DNA of 64,000 bases from Abelmoschus esculentus (GCA_035048815.1 JAUCBN010000003.1:22118001-22182000); one strand, 5' to 3'; positions 1 through 14,499 are shown, counted from the first letter of the stretch. The notes: generated from the sequence alone by a model not told the origin. Made by a program: numbers and translations.

Positions 1-189
1 ACGGACGACCATACTCTTTGAGCGTATGTCGTGATGAATGACTCACTCTTCGAGTGCATGTCATAATGAACGACCCCTTTCTTAGAGCGTATACCGTGAT
101 GGATGAACCTTCTCTTTGAGTGTATGTCAAAGTGACTGACCCCTCTCTTCGAGCGTATTTCGTTATGAACGGTCCCTTTCTTAGAGCGT

Positions 190-1130
190 ATATCGTGATG
201 GATGACCCCTCTCGCAGAGCGTATGTCGCAGTAAATGACCCCTCTCTTCGAGAGAATTTCATAATGAACGATCCTTTTCTTTGAGCGTATTCCGTGATGG
301 ATGACCCCTCTCTTTGAGCATATGTCACAGTGAATGAACCCTCTCTTTGAGTGTATGTCGCGCTGAATGACCACTCTCTTCGAGTGCCTGTAATAATGAA
401 CTATCTATTTCTTAGAGTGTATACCGTGATGGACGCCCCTTCTCATTGTGCATACGTCGCGATGAATGACCCTTCTCTTCGAGTGCATATCATAATGAAC
501 AGTACCATACTTTGAGCATATATCGCGATGTACGACCCCTCTCTTTGAGGGTACGTTGCGGTGAATGACCCCTCCCTTCGAGAGTTTGTCGTAATAATCG
601 GTCTCTCTCTATGATTGTATCCCGTGATGGACGACCCCTTTCTTTGAGCATATGTCTCGATGTGAATGACCCCTCTCTTTTAGTGCATGTCATGGTGAAC
701 GATCCCTCTCTTTGAGCGTATACCATGATGGACGACCCCTCTCTTTGAACGTACATCGTGATGAATGACCTCTCTCTTCAAATGCATGTCAAAATAAACA
801 GTCCCTTTCTTAGAGCGTATACCCTGATGGACGATCATTCTCTTTGAGCGTATGTCGCGATGATTGACCCCTCTCTTTGAGTGCTTGTCATAATGAACAA
901 TCCCTTTCTTAGAGCGTATACCATGATGGACGACACCTGTCTTTGAGCGTATGACGCGATAAATGACCCCTCTCTTCTAGCATATATCATAATGAATGTT
1001 CCTTCTCTTTGAGCGTATACTATGATGGACAACCCCTCTCTTTGACCGTATGTCGCAATGAATAAAACCCCCTCTATTCGAGAGCATGTCATGGTGAGCA
1101 GTCCCATTCTTTGGGCGTATATCGTGATGG
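190..1130. repeat. sat33 kilobase block alpha, copy 1
   Basis: This block shares a long series of unusual unit variants, in the same order, with about 1,715-2,750. Shared markers are the rare accatactttgag unit (504 and 2,096), the gagagtttgtcgtaat unit, the ttgattgtatcccgtg unit, the cttctagcatat unit and the tctttgggcgtatat unit. The offset is about 1.59 kb, close to 16 trimers, with small indels. The two copies differ at many bases, so the duplication is not recent. Block edges are approximate. Confidence 0.75.
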
Positions 1131-1714
1131 ACTCTTTGAGAGTATGTCGCGATGAATAAAGACCCCTCTCTTTGAGCGTATGCCACGGTAAATGACCCCT
1201 CTCTTCGAGTGCAATGTCATAATGAACGGTCCCTCTTTATGAGCGGATACCGTGATGGACGACCCTTCTCTTTGAGCATATGTCACGTTGAATGACCCCT
1301 CTCATCGAGAGTAGGTCATAATGAATGGTCCCTTTCTTAGAGTGTATATCGAGATGGACGACCCATCTCTTTGAACGTATGTCGCGGTGAATGACCCATC
1401 TCTTCGAGTGCTGGTCGTAATTAACGATCCCTCTCTTTGAGCGTATATTGTGATGGAGGACCCCTATCATTGAGCGTATGCCACGTTGAATGACCCCTCT
1501 CCTCGAGTCCATGTCATAATGAACGGACGATCCTTCTCTTTGATCGTTTGTCGCGATGAATGACCCCTCTCTTTGAGTGCATGTATTGATCCCTTTCTTA
1601 GAGTGTATACGGTGATGGACGACCCATCTCTTTAAGCGTATGTCGCGATGAATGAGCCCTCTATTCGAGTGCATGTTACAATGAAAGGTCCCTCTCTTTG
1701 AGCATATACCGTGA

Positions 1715-2750
1715 TGGACGACCCCTCTCGCTGAGCGTATTTCACGGTAAATGACCTCTCTCTTTGAGAGAATTTCATAATGAACGGTGCTTTTCTTTGA
1801 GCGTATACCGTGATGGATGACTCCTCTCTTTGAGCGTATGTCACAGTGAATGACTCCTCTCTTCGAGCGTATTTCATAATGAACGTTCCCTCTCTTTGAG
1901 CGTATGTCATGATGGATGACACCTCTCTTTGAGTATATGTCGCGTTGAATGACCCCTCTCTTCGAGTGCATGTCATAATGAACGGTCTCTTTCTTAGAGC
2001 GTATACCGTGATGGACGACCCTTCTCGTTGTGCATATGTCGCGATGAATGACTCTTCTCTTCGAGTGCATGTCATAATGCACGGTACCATACTTTGAGCG
2101 TATATTGCGATGTACGATCCCTCTCTTTGAGGGTATGTTGCTGTGAATGACCCTCCCTTCGAGAGTTTGTCGTAATCATCGGTCCCTCTCTTTGATTGTA
2201 TCCCGTGATGGACGACCCTTTCTTTGAGCATATATCTTGATGTGAATGACCCCTCTCTTTTAGTGCATGTCATTGTGAACGATCCCTCTCTATGAGCGTA
2301 TACCATGATGGACGACCCCTCTCTTTGAACGTACGTCGTGATGAATGACCCATCTCTTCAAGTCCATGCCATAATAAACAGTCCCTTTCTTTGAGCGTAT
2401 GTTGCGATGATTGACCCCTCTCTTTGAGTGCTTGTCATAATGAATCATCCCTTTCTTAGAGCGTATACCGTGTTGGACGACACCTCTCTTTGAGCGTATG
2501 ACGCGGTGTTTGAACTCTCTCTTCTAGCATATGTCATAATGACTGGTCCCTCTCTTTGAGCGTATAACGCGGTGATTGACCCCTCTCTTCTATCATACGT
2601 CATAATGAATGGTCCCTTTCTTTGAGCGTATACCATGATGGATGACCCCTCTGTTTGACCGTATGTCGAGATGAATAAAATCCCCTCTATTCGACTGCAT
2701 GTCATGGTGAGCAGTCCCACTCTTTGGGCGTATATTGTGATGGATTCTCT
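1715..2750. repeat. sat33 kilobase block alpha, copy 2
   Basis: This is the partner of the block at 190-1,130, matched by the ordered set of rare unit variants rather than by the common consensus. It contains a few extra or missing units, for example an additional cttctatcatacg unit near 2,590, so the alignment needs gaps. It shows that sat33 expanded by duplication of kilobase segments as well as of single trimers. Confidence 0.72.
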
Positions 2751-3499
2751 TGAGTATGTCGCGATGAATGACACGTCTCTTTGAGTGCATGTCATAATCA
2801 ACGGTCCCTCTCTTTGAGCGTATACCGTGATCGATGGCCCTCTCTTTGAGCGTACATTGCGATGAATGACTCCTCTCTTCGAGTGCATTTCATGGTGATC
2901 AGTACCTCTCTTTTAGTGTATACTATGATGGACGACCCCTCTCTTTGAGCGTAGGTCGCAATGAATGACCCCTCTTCGAGGGCATGTCATAATGAAGGTT
3001 CCCTCTCCTTAAGCAAATATCGTGATCGAGACCCACTTTTTGAGCGTACGTTGCGATGAATGACCCCTCTCTTTGAGCGTACGTTGCAATGAGTGATCCC
3101 TCTTTGAGCGTATATCGTGATCGAGACCTACTTTTTGAGCGTATATCGCGATGGATGACCCCTCTCTTCAAGTGCATGTCATGGTGAAAGTTCCCTCTCC
3201 TTAGCGAATAACGTGATGGACGACCCCCCTCTTTGAGCGTATATCGCGATGAATGACCCCTCTTTTCGAGTTCATGTCATAATGAACCGTCCCTTTCTTA
3301 GAGCGTATACCGTGATGGATGACCCCTCTCTTTGAGCGTATGACACGGTGAATGACCCTCTCTTCGTGTCAATGTCATAATGAACGGTTCCTATCTAAAA
3401 GCGTAAATCGTGATGGACGACCCCTCTCTTTTGCGTATATCGCGGTGAATGACCGCTCTATACAAGCGTATGTCATAATAACCAGTCCCTCTCTTTGAG

Positions 3500-4560
3500 T
3501 TCATGTCATGGTGAACGGTCCCTCTGCTTGAGCGTATACCATGATATACGACCCCTTGTGTTTAAGCATATGTCGCGGTGAAGGACTCCTCTCTTCGAGT
3601 GCATGTCATAATGAACGGTTCCTCTCTTTGATAGTACTTTTTGATGGACGACCCCTCTCTTTGAGCTTATGCCACGGTGAATGACCCATTTCTTCGAGTG
3701 CATGCCATAATGAGCGGTCCCTCTTTGTGAGCAGATACCGTGATGGACGACCATTCTCTTTGAGCGTTTGTCGCGATGAATGACCCTTCTCCTTGAGTGC
3801 ATGTAATGATCCCTTTCTTAGAGTGTATACTGTAATGGACTACCCATCTCTTTGAGCGTGTGTCGCGATGAATCAGCCCTCTCCTCGAGTGCATGTTAAA
3901 ATGAAAGGTCCCTATCTATAAGCGTATACCGTGATGGACGATCCCTCTCTTTGAGCGTATATCGCGATGAATGACCCCTCTCTTCGAGTGTATGTCGTAA
4001 TGAACGGTTCCTTTCTTAGAGAGTAAATCGTGATGGACAACCCCTCTCATTGAGCGTATGTCGCAGGGAATGACCGCTCTATTCGAGCGTAGGTCATAAT
4101 GACCGGTCCCTCTCTTTGAGTGTATCTCGTGTTGGACGACACCACTCTTTGAGCATTTGTCATGATGAATGACCCCTTTATTCGAGTGCATGTCATGGTG
4201 AATTTTCCCTCTCTTTGAGCGTATACCGTGATGGACGACCCCTCTCTTTGAGCGTATGTCGCGAATGGCCACAATCTTTGAGTGCAATTCATGGTGAACG
4301 ATCCCTCTCTTTAAGCGTATCCGTGACGGACGACCGCTCTCATTGAGCATATGTTGCGGTGAATGACCCCTTTCTTCGAGTGCATGTCATAATGAACGGT
4401 TTCTCCCTTTTGAGCATATGTCGCGGTGAATGACCCCACTCTTCGAGTGCATGTCATAATGAACGGTCCCCTTCTTAAACATATACCGTGATCGACGACC
4501 CCTCTCTTTGTGCGTACATAGTTGTGAATGACCCCTCTACTTGAGCGTATGTCGCGATGA
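3500..4560. repeat. sat33 block delta, copy 1
   Basis: This block carries an ordered set of rare variants that recur about 2.96 kb later: atgatatacgaccccttgtg (3,541 and 6,499), the gagtaaatcgtgatggac unit (4,021 and 6,979), the short cgtatccgtga unit (about 4,316 and 7,341) and a cccttctta(a/g)a(a)cata unit (about 4,470 and 7,497). Parts recur again near 8,915-9,400 and 11,780-12,720. The edges are approximate. Confidence 0.7.
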
Positions 4561-5304
4561 ATGACCCCTCTCTTCGAGTGCATGTCGTAATAAAGAGTCC
4601 CTTTCTTAGAGCGTATACCGTGATGGATGACCCCTCTCTTTGAGAGTATGTCGCGGTGAATGACCCATTTCTTCGAGTGCATGTCATAATGAACGGTTCC
4701 GCTCTTTGAGCATATACTGTGATGGACGACCCCTCTCCTTGAGCGTATGTCACGATGAATGACCCCTCTATTCTAGTGCACGTCATGGTGAACGATCCCT
4801 ATCTTTGAGCGGATACCGTGATGGATGATCCCTCTCTTTGAGCGTATATCACGATGAATGACCCCTCTCTACGAATGCATGTAATAATGAACGGTCCCTT
4901 TCTTAGAGCACATACTGTGATGGACGACACCTCTTTTTGATCGTATGTCGCGGTGAATGATCCCTCTCTTCGAGTGCATGTCATATTGAACGGTCCCCTT
5001 CTTAGAACATATTCCGTGATGGATGACCACTCTCTTCGAGAGTATGTCTCGATGAATGACACCTCTCCTTGAGTGCATATCATAATCAACGGTCCCTCTC
5101 TTTGAGCGTATACCGTGATCGATGACCCTATCTTTGAGCGTACGTTGCGATGAATGACCCTCTCTTCTAGTACATTTCATGGTGAACAGTCCCTCTTTGA
5201 GTGTATACTGTGACGGATGACCCCACTATTTGAGCGTATGCCATGACGGACAAACCCTCTATTTGAGACTATGTTGAAGTGAATGACCCCTCTCTTTGAG
5301 CGTA

Positions 5305-6000
5305 TGCCGTTACAGACAAACCCTCCCTTTGAGACTATGTCGCGTGAATGACCCCTCTCTTTGAGCATGACATTGTGAACGATTCCTCTCTTTAAGCGTA
5401 AACCATGATGGACGACCCCTTTGTTTGATCGTACGTCGCAATGAATGACCCCTCTCTTCGAGTGTATGTCATAATAAACAGTCCCTTTCTTAGAGCGTAT
5501 ATCGTGATGGATGAACCTTCTCTTTGGCATATATCGCGATGATTGACCCCTCTCTTTGAGGGTTTGTCATAATGAAAGACCCTTCTCTTTAAGCGTATAA
5601 CGTGATCGATGACCCCTCTTTTTGAGTGTATGTCGCAATGAAGGACCCCTCTCTTCGAGTGAATGTAATGGTGAACAATCCCTCTCTTTGAGCATATACA
5701 GTCATGGACGACCCTTATCTTTGAGTGTATCTCGCGATGAATAACCCCTCTCTTCGAGTGCATATCATAATGAACATTCACTTTCTTAGAGCGTATACCG
5801 TGATGCACGTCTACTCTCGTTTAGTGTATGTCACGGTGAATGACACCTCTGTTCGAGAGTATTTCATAATGACCGGTTCCTCTCTTTGAGCGTATGTCCT
5901 GATGGACGACCCTCTCTTTAACCGTATGTCGTGTTGGACAACCACTCTCTTTGAGCATAAGTCGTGATGAATGATTCCTGTCTTCTAGTGCATATCATAT
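5305..6000. repeat. sat33 block beta, copy 1 of 4
   Basis: This is a block of about 0.7 kb that starts at a diagnostic unit containing gacaaaccctccctttgaga. It continues through gcatgacattgtgaacgatt, a truncated tctttggcatatatcgcg unit, gagggtttgtcataatgaaa and the unit pair ending gatgaatgattcctgtcttc. The same ordered markers recur at about 9,595, 14,500 and 16,165. Confidence 0.75.
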
Positions 6001-6469
6001 TAACAGTCCCATTCTTAGAGCATATACCGTGATGGATGACCGTTCTCTTTGAGCATATGTCACGGTGAATGACCCCTCACATCGAGAGTAGGTCATAATG
6101 AATGGTCCCTTTGACCCATCTCTTTGAGCGTATGTCACGGTGAATCAGCCATCTCCTCGAGTGCATGTTAAAATGAAAGATCCCTATCTTTGAGCGTATA
6201 CCGTGATGGATGACCCCTCTCTTTGAGCGTATATCGCGATGAATGACCCATCTCTTCGAGTGTATGTCATAATGAACGGTCCCTTTCTTAGAGCGTATAT
6301 AGTGATTGACGACCTTTCTCAATGTGCATATGTCGTAATGAATAACACCTCTCCTCAAGTGCATGTCATGGTGAATGGTTCCTCTCATTGTGCGTCTACC
6401 GTGATAGACGTCCCTCTCTTTGAGTGTATGTCGCGATGAATGACCCCTCTCTTTGAGTGCATGTCATGT

Positions 6470-7600
6470 TGAACGTTCCCTTTCCTTGATCATATACCAT
6501 GATATACGACCCCTTGTGTTTGAGCATATGTCGCGGTGAATGACTCCTCTCTTCGAGTGCATGTCATAATGAACGGTTCCTCTGTTTGAGCGTATTTTGT
6601 GATGGACGACCCCTCTCTTTGAGCGTATGCCGCGGTGAATGACCCCTTTCTTTGAGTGCATGCCATAATGAACGGTCCCTCTTTGTGAGCAGATACCGTG
6701 ATGGACGACCCTTCTCTTTGAGCGTTTGTCGCGATGAATGACCCTTCTCTTTTTGTGCATGTAATGATCCCTTTCTTAGAGTGTATACTGTGATGGACGA
6801 CCCATCTCTTTGAGCATATGTCGCGGTGAATCAGCCCTCTCCTCGAGTGCATGTTAAAATGAAAGGTCCCTATCTTTGGTCGTATACCGTGATGGACGAC
6901 CCCTCTCTTAGAGCGTAGATCGCAATGAATGACCCCTCTCTTCGAGTGTATGTCATAATGAACGGTTCCTTTCTTAGAGAGTAAATTGTGATGGACAACC
7001 CCTCTCATTGAGCGTATGTTGCAGTGAATGACCGCTCTATTCGAGCGTATGTCATAATGATCGGTCCCTCTCTTTGAGCGTATGTCATAATGACCGGTCC
7101 ATCTCTTTGAGCGTATCTCATGATGGGCGACACCTCTCTTTGAGCGTATCTCGTGATGGGTGACACCTCTCTTTGAGCATTTGTCTTGATGAATGACCCT
7201 TTCTTCGAGTGCATGTCATGGTGAATTTTTCCTCTCTTTGAGCGCACACCGTGATGGACGACACCTCTCTTTGAGCGTATGTCGCGATGAATGGCCCGTA
7301 TCTTTGAGTGCAATTCATGGTGAACGGTCCCTCTCTTTGAGCGTATCCGTGATGGATGACCCCTCTCTTTGAGCTTATGTCACGGTGAATGATCCCTTTC
7401 TTTGAGTGCATGTCATAATGACTGTTCCTCCCTTTTTGAGCGTATGTCGCGGTGAATGACTCCTCTCTTCGAGTGCATGTCATACTAAACGACCCCCTTC
7501 TTAGAACATATACTGTGATCGATGACCCCTCCTTTTGTGCATATGTCATTGTGAATGACCCCTCTCTTTATGCATATGTCGTGATGAATGACCCCTTTCT
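6470..7600. repeat. sat33 block delta, copy 2
   Basis: This is the partner of 3,500-4,560, with the same marker order and an offset of about 2,958 bp at two independent markers. It contains a local run of extra gcgtatgtcataatga and gcgtatctc(a/g)tgatggg units (7,045-7,175) that copy 1 lacks. The lineage therefore gained units by slippage or short unequal exchange after the block duplicated. Confidence 0.7.
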
Positions 7601-9594
7601 TCGAGTGCATGTCATAATAAATAGTCTCTTTCTTAGAGCGTATACCGTGACGGATGAGCCCTCTTTGAGAGTATGTCCCAATGAATGACACCTCTCTTTG
7701 AGTGCATGTCATAATCAACGATCCCTCTCTTTGAGCATATACCGTGATCGACGATCCTCTCTTTGAGCATATGTCGCGATGAATGACCCCTCTCTTCGAA
7801 TGCCTGTCATAATAAATAGTCCCTTTCTTAGAGCGTATACCGTAATAGATGACCCCTCTCTTTGAGAGTATGTCGCGATGAATGACACTTCTCTTTGAAT
7901 GCATTCATAATCAACGATCCCTCTCTTTGAGCGCATGTCTCGGTAAATGACCCCTCTCATCGAGAGTAGGTCATAATGAATGGTCCCTTTCTTAGAGCGT
8001 ATATCGTGATGGACGACCCTTCTCTTTGTGCGTATGTCACGCTGAATGACCCCTCTCTTCGAGTGCTGGTCGGAACGAACGGTCACTCACTTTGAGCGTA
8101 TATTGTGATGGTTCTCTTTGAGCGTAAGCCACGGTGAATGACCCCTCTCTTCGAGTGCATGTCATAATGAACGGTCCCTCTTTATGAGCAGAATCCGTGA
8201 TGGACGACCCTTCTTTTTGAGCGTTTGTCGCGATGAATGACCCCTCTCTTGGAGTGCATGTAATGGTCCCTTTCGTAGAGTGTATACTGTGATAGACGAC
8301 CCATCTCTTTGGGTGTATGTCGCGATGAATGATCCCTCTCTTCGATTGCATGTTACAATGAAAGGTCCCTCTCTTTGAGCGAATACCATGATGGATGACC
8401 CCTCTCTTCGAACGTATATCGTGATGAATGACCCCTCTCTTTGAGAGTAGGTCATAATGAATGGTCCCTTTCTTAGAGCGTATACTGTGATGGACGATAC
8501 TTCTCTTTGAGCGTATGTCGCGGTGAATGACCCCTCTCTTTGAGTGCTGGTCGTAATAAACGGTCCCTCTCTTTGAGCGTATTTTGTGATGGACGACCCC
8601 TCCCTTTGAGCGTATGCCACGGTGAATGACACCTCTCTTCGAGTGCATGTCATAATGAACGGTCCCTCTTTGTGAGCAGAAACCGTGATGGATGACCCTT
8701 GTCTTTGAGCGTATCCCATGATGGACATCCCAACTCTTTGAGTGTTTTTCGTAATGAATGACCCCTCTCTTCGACTGCATGTCATGGTGAATGGTCCCTC
8801 TCTATGAGCGTATCCCGTGATCGACGACTCCTCTCTTTGAGCGTATGTCTCGATGAATGGCTCCTCTATTTGAGTGCATGTCATGGTGAACGGTCCCCCT
8901 CCTTGATCGTATACCATTATATACGACCCTTGTCTTTGAGCATATGTCGCGGTGAATGACTCCTCTCTTCGAGTGCATGTCTTAATGAACGGTCCCTCTC
9001 TTTGAGCGTATGCCACGGTGAACAATCCCTTTCTTCGAGTGCATGTCATAATGAACGGTCCCTCTTTGTGAGCAGATACCATGATGGACGACACTTCTCT
9101 TTGAGCGTTTGTCATGATGAATGACCCCTCTCTTCGAGTTCATGTAATGATCCCTTTCTTAGAGTGTATACTGTGGTGGACGACCCATCTCTTTGAGCAT
9201 AGGTCGCGATGAATGAGCTCTCTCCTCGAGTGCATGTTAAAATGAAAGGTCCCTCCCTTTGAGCGTATACCATGATGGACGACTCCTCTCTTCGAGTGTA
9301 TGTCATAATGAATGGTCCCTTTCTTAGAGCGTATATAGTGATAGACGACCTTTATCAATGTGCGTATGTTGCGATGAATAACACCTCTCCTCGAGTGCAT
9401 GTCATGGTGAATGGTTCCTCTTTGTGCGTTTACCGTGATGGACGTCCCATCTCTTTGAGCTTATGTCGTGTATGATGACCTCTTTCTTCGATTGCATGTC
9501 ATAATGAACGTTCACTTTCATAGGGCGTATACCGTGATGGACGGCCCCTCTATCTGAGTGTATGTCGCGGTGAATGACCCCTCTCTTTGAGCAT

Positions 9595-10340
9595 ATGCCG
9601 TTATAGTCAAACCCTCCCTTTGAGACTACGTCCCGATGAATGACCACTCTCTTTGAGCATGACATTGTGAACGATTCCTCTCTTTGAGCGTAAACCTTAG
9701 ACGACCCCTCCATTTGATCGTACGTCGCGATGAATGACCCCTCTCTTTGAGTGCATGTCATAATGAACGGCCCCTTTCTTAGAGCGTATACCATGATGGA
9801 TGACCCTTCTCTTTGGCGTATATCGCGATGAATGACCCCTCTCTTTTAGGGATTGTCATAATGAAAGACCCTTCTCTTTAAGCTTATACCGTGATCGATG
9901 ACCCCTCTTTTGACTGTATGTCGCAATGAAGGACCCCTCTCTTCGAGTCCATGTCATGGTGAACAATCCCTCTCTTTGAGCATATAACATAATGGACGAC
10001 CCTTCTCTTTGAGTGTATCTCGCGATGAATAATCCCTCTCTTCGAGTGCATATCATAATGAACATTCACTTTCTTAGAGCGTATACCGTGATGCATGACT
10101 CCTATCTTTTAGCGTATATCACGGTGAATGACACCTTTGTTCGAGAGTATTTCATAATGATCGATCCCTCTCTTTGAGTGTATGTCGTGTTAGACGACCA
10201 CTCTCTTTGAGCGTATGTCGTGTTGGACGACCACTCTCTTTGAGAGTATGTCGTGTTGGATGACCACTCTCTTTGAACGTAAGTCGCGATGAATGATTCC
10301 TGTCTTCGACTGTATGTCCTGGTGAACAGTCCTTCTCTTC
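9595..10340. repeat. sat33 block beta, copy 2 of 4
   Basis: This has the same ordered rare units as 5,305-6,000. Near its right end it contains a homogeneous run of three near-identical 33-bp units with gtatgtcgtgttggac (10,179-10,277), where copy 1 has fewer. The run breaks the usual A-B-C alternation. Confidence 0.74.
10179..10277. repeat. Local homomeric 33-bp run in sat33
   Basis: Three consecutive units all carry gtatgtcgtgtt(a/g)ga and a gaccactctctttga tail, so the array locally repeats at 33 bp instead of 99 bp. This looks like a recent slippage or short unequal-exchange event inside block beta. Confidence 0.8.
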
Positions 10341-10429
10341 TAGTGCATGTCATAATTAACAGTCCCTTTCTTAGAGCATATACCGTGATGGACGACCCTT
10401 CTCATTAAGCGTATGCCGCGGTATGCCAT

Positions 10430-11200
10430 AATGAATGGTCCATCTCTTTGAGTGTATGCCGTGATGAACGACCCCTCTCTTTAAGCGTATATCGTGATGA
10501 ATGACCCCTCTCTTAGAGTGCATGTCACGTTGAACAATCCCACTTTTTGAGCATATGTCGTGATGGACGACCCCGCTCTTTGAGCATATGTCGCGATGTG
10601 TAACCCCTCTCTTGGAGTGCATGTCTTATTGAACGATCCCTCTTGGTGATGGATGACCTCTCTCTTTAACTGTATGTCGCATTGAATGACCCCTCTAGTT
10701 GAGTGCATGTCATTATGAATGATCCCTTTCTTAGAGTGTATACCGTGATGGACGACCCTCCCTTTGAACGTATGTCGCGATGAATGACCCCTCTCTTCGA
10801 GTGCATGTCATAATGAACGATCCCTCTCTTTGAGAGTATACCGTGATGGAAAATCCCTATCTTTGAGCGTATTGCGCGATGAATGATCCCTCTCTTTGAG
10901 TGTATGTCATAATGAACAATCCCTCTCTTAGAGCGTATACCGTGATGGACAACCCCTCTCTTTGAGCGTATGTCGCGATGAATGTCCCCTCTCTTTGAGT
11001 GCATATCATAATGAACGGTCCCTTTCTTATAGCGTATACTGTTATGGACGACCCAACTCTTTGAGCATATGTCACGGTGAATGACCCCTTTCTTTGAAGG
11101 TATGTTGTAGTGACCGGTCCCCCTCTTTGAGTGTATCCCGTGATGGACGACCCTTGTCTTTGAGCGTATGTCGTGATGAACGACCCCTCTCTTTGAGTGC
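10430..11200. repeat. sat33 block gamma, copy 1
   Basis: This segment is highly similar to 18,900-19,690. Shared rare markers are gaccccgctctttga (10,570 and 19,036), the gatgt(g/a)taacccctctctt unit, the cctctagttgagtgcatgtc unit and the tgaaggtatgttgtagtgac unit (11,095 and 19,574). The offset is about 8.47 kb. It looks less diverged than blocks alpha and beta, suggesting a younger long-range copy. Confidence 0.78.
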
Positions 11201-12149
11201 CTGTCATGGTGAACGGTCCTTCATTTTGAGCATATCCCGTGATGGACATCCCCTCTCTTTAAGTATTTTTCGTAATGAATGACCCCTCTCTTCGAGTGCA
11301 TGTCATGGTGAACGGTCCCTCTCTATGAGCGTATCCCGTTGTGGACGACTCCTCTCTTTGAGCGTATGTCGCGATGAATGGCTCCTCTCTTTGAGTGCAT
11401 GTCATGGTGAACGGTCCCTCTCCTTGAGCGTAGACCATGATGTACGAACCTTGTCTTTGAGCGTATGCCACGGTGAACGACCCCTCTTCGAGTGCATGTC
11501 ATAATGAATGGTCCCTCTTTGTGAGAAGATACCGTGATGGACGACCCTTCTCTTTGAGCGTTTGTCGCGATGAATGACCCCTCTCTTCGAGTGCATGTAA
11601 TGATCCCTTTCTTAGAGCATATACCGTGATGGACAAACCCTCTCTTTGAGCGTATATCGCGATGAATGACCTCTGTCTTCGAGTGTATGTCATAATGAAC
11701 GGTTCCTTTCTCAGAGAGTAAATCCTCTCTCATTGAGCATATATCGTAATGAATGACTGCTCTATTCTAGTGTTTGTCATAATGAACGGTTCCTTTCTCA
11801 GAGAGTAAATCGTGATGGACAACCCCTCTCATTGAGCGTATGTCGCGGTAAATGACCGCTCTATTGGAGCGTATGTCATAATCACCAGTCCCACTCTTTG
11901 AGTGTTTCTCGTGATGGATGACACCTCTCTTTGAGCATTTGTCATGATGAATGACCTCTTTCTTCGAGTGCATATCATGGTGAATTGCCCCTCTCTTTGA
12001 GCGTATACCATGATAGACGACCCCTCTCTTTGAGCGTATGTCGCGATGAATGACCCCTATCTTTGAGTGCAATTCATGTTGAACGGTGCCTCTCTTTGAG
12101 TGTATGTCGCGGTAAATGGCCACTATCTTTGAGTGCAATTCATGGTGAA

Positions 12150-12400
12150 CGGTCCCACTCTTTGAGCGTATACCATGATGGACGACCCCTCTCTTTGAGC
12201 GTATATCGCGTTGAATGACCCCTTTCTTCGAGTGTATGTCATAATGAACGGCTCCTCTCTTTGAGCGTATATCGTGATGGACGACCCCACTCTTTGAGCG
12301 TATGTCACGATGAATGACCCCCTTCTTCGAGTGTATGTCATAATGAACGGCTCCTCTCTTTGAGCGTATATCGTGATGGACGACCCCACTCTTTGAGCGT
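12150..12400. repeat. Near-identical 99-bp tandem copies in sat33
   Basis: The trimer containing aatgaacggctcctctcttt, gcgtatatcgtgatggacga and ccccactctttgag is repeated with a spacing of exactly 99 bp (gctcct at 12,251 and 12,350) and almost no differences. Most neighbouring trimers are much more diverged, so this is one of the youngest duplications in the array. Confidence 0.8.
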
Positions 12401-14499
12401 ATGTCGCGATGAATGACCCCTATCTTTGAGTGCAATTCATGTTGAACCGTCCCTCTCTTTGAGTGTATACCGTGACGGACGACCACTCTCTTTGAGCGTA
12501 TGTCGCGGTAAATGACCCCTTTCTTCGAGTGCATATCATAATGAACAGTTCCTCCCTTTTTGAGCGTATGTCGCGGTGAATGACCCCTCTGTTCGAGTGC
12601 ATGTCATAATGAACGGTTCCCTTCTTAGAACATATACCGTGATCGACGACCCCTCTCTTTGTGCGTATGTCGTTGTGAATGACCCCTCTCTTTGAGCATA
12701 TGTCACGATGAATGACCCCTCTTCGAGTGCATGTCGTAATAAATAGTCCCTTTCTTAGAGTGTATATCGTGATGGATGACCCCTTTGTTTGAGAGTATGT
12801 CACGATGAATGACTCCTCTGTTTGAGTGCATGTCATAATCAACGATCCCTCTCTTTGAGCATATACCGTGATCGATGCTCATCTCTTTGAGCGTACGTTG
12901 CGATGAATGACCCCTCTCTTTGAGTGCATTTCATGGTGAACAGTCCCTCACTTTTAGCGTATACTGTGATGGACGACCCCTATCTTTGAGTGTATGTCGC
13001 AATGAAATACCCCTCTCTTCGAGGGAATGTCATAAAAAATAGTCCCTCTCTGTGAGCGAATACCGTGATCGAGACACCTTTCTTTAAGCATATGTCGCGA
13101 TGAGTGACCCCTCTCTTTGAGTGCATGTCATGGTGAAAGATCCCTCTCTTTGAGTGAATACCGTGATGGACGACCCCTCGCTTTTAGCGTATGTCGCGAT
13201 GAATGACCCCTCCCTTCGAGTTCATGTCATAATGATCGGTCCCTTTCTTAGAGCGTATACCGTGATGGACAACCCCTCTCTCTGAGCATATACCGCGATG
13301 AATGAGCCCTCTTTTTGGGTGAATTTCATAATGAATAGTCCCTTCCTTAGAGCGTATACCGTGATGGAAGACCCCTCTCTCTGAGCATATACCGCGATGA
13401 ATGAGCCCTCTCTTCAAGCATATTCCATAATGAACGTTCCCTCTCTTTGAGCGTGTGGCATGATGGACGACCCCTCTCTTTGAACGTATACCGTTATGGA
13501 CAACCCCTCTCTTTGAGCATATGTCGCGTTGAATGACCCCTCTCTTCCAGTGCATGTCATAATGAACGGTTCCTTTCTTAGAGCGTAAATCGTGATGGAC
13601 AACCCCTCTCATTAGGCGTATGTCGCGGTGAATGACCGCTCTATTCGAGTATATGTCATAATGACCGGTCTCTCTCTTTGAGCGTATCTCGTGATGGACG
13701 ACCGCTCTCTTTGAGCATTTGTCATGATGAATGATCCCTTTCTTCTAGTGCATGTCATGGTGAATTGTACCTCTCTTTGAGCGTATACCGTGATGGACGA
13801 CCCCTCTCTTTGAGCGTACGTCGCGATGAATGGCACCTATCTTTGAGTGCAATTCATGGTGAATGGTCCCTCTCTTTGAGCGTATACCATGATGGACGAC
13901 CCCTCTCTTTGAGTGTATATCGCGTTGAATGACCCTTTTCTTCGAGTGTATGTCATAATGAACGGCTCCTCTCTTTGAGCGTATATCGTGATGGACGACC
14001 CCTCTCTTTGACCGTATGTCGCTATGAATGACCCCTCTATTCTAGTGCATGTCATGGTGAACGATCCCAATATTTGAACGGATACCATGATGGATGATCC
14101 CTCTCTTTGAGCTTATATTGCGATGAATGACCCCTCTCTACGATTGCATGCCCTTTCTTAGAGAGCATATTGTGATGGACGACCCCTCTCTTTGAGCATA
14201 TGTCGCGGTGAATGATCCCTCTCTTCGAGTGCATGTCATACTGAAGGGTCCCCTTCTTAGAACATATACCGTGATGGATGACCCATCTCTTTGAGAGTAT
14301 GTCGCGATGAATGAAACCTCCCCTTGAGTGTGTATCATAATCAATGATCCCTCTCTTTGAGCGTATACCGTGATCGATGACCCTATCTCTGAGCGTATGT
14401 TGCGACGAATGACCCCTCTCTTCGAGTACATTTCATGATGAACAGTACCTCTTTGAGCGTATACTGTGATGGACGACCCAACTCTTTGAGCGTATATCG

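Noticed and set aside
8162..9115. Long minus-strand open frame (317 residues) and dozens of similar ones in sat33, as a repeat-protein gene
   Set aside because: They overlap in two frames, start at arbitrary Met codons, break at every unit indel, and follow directly from a stop-free 33-bp period.
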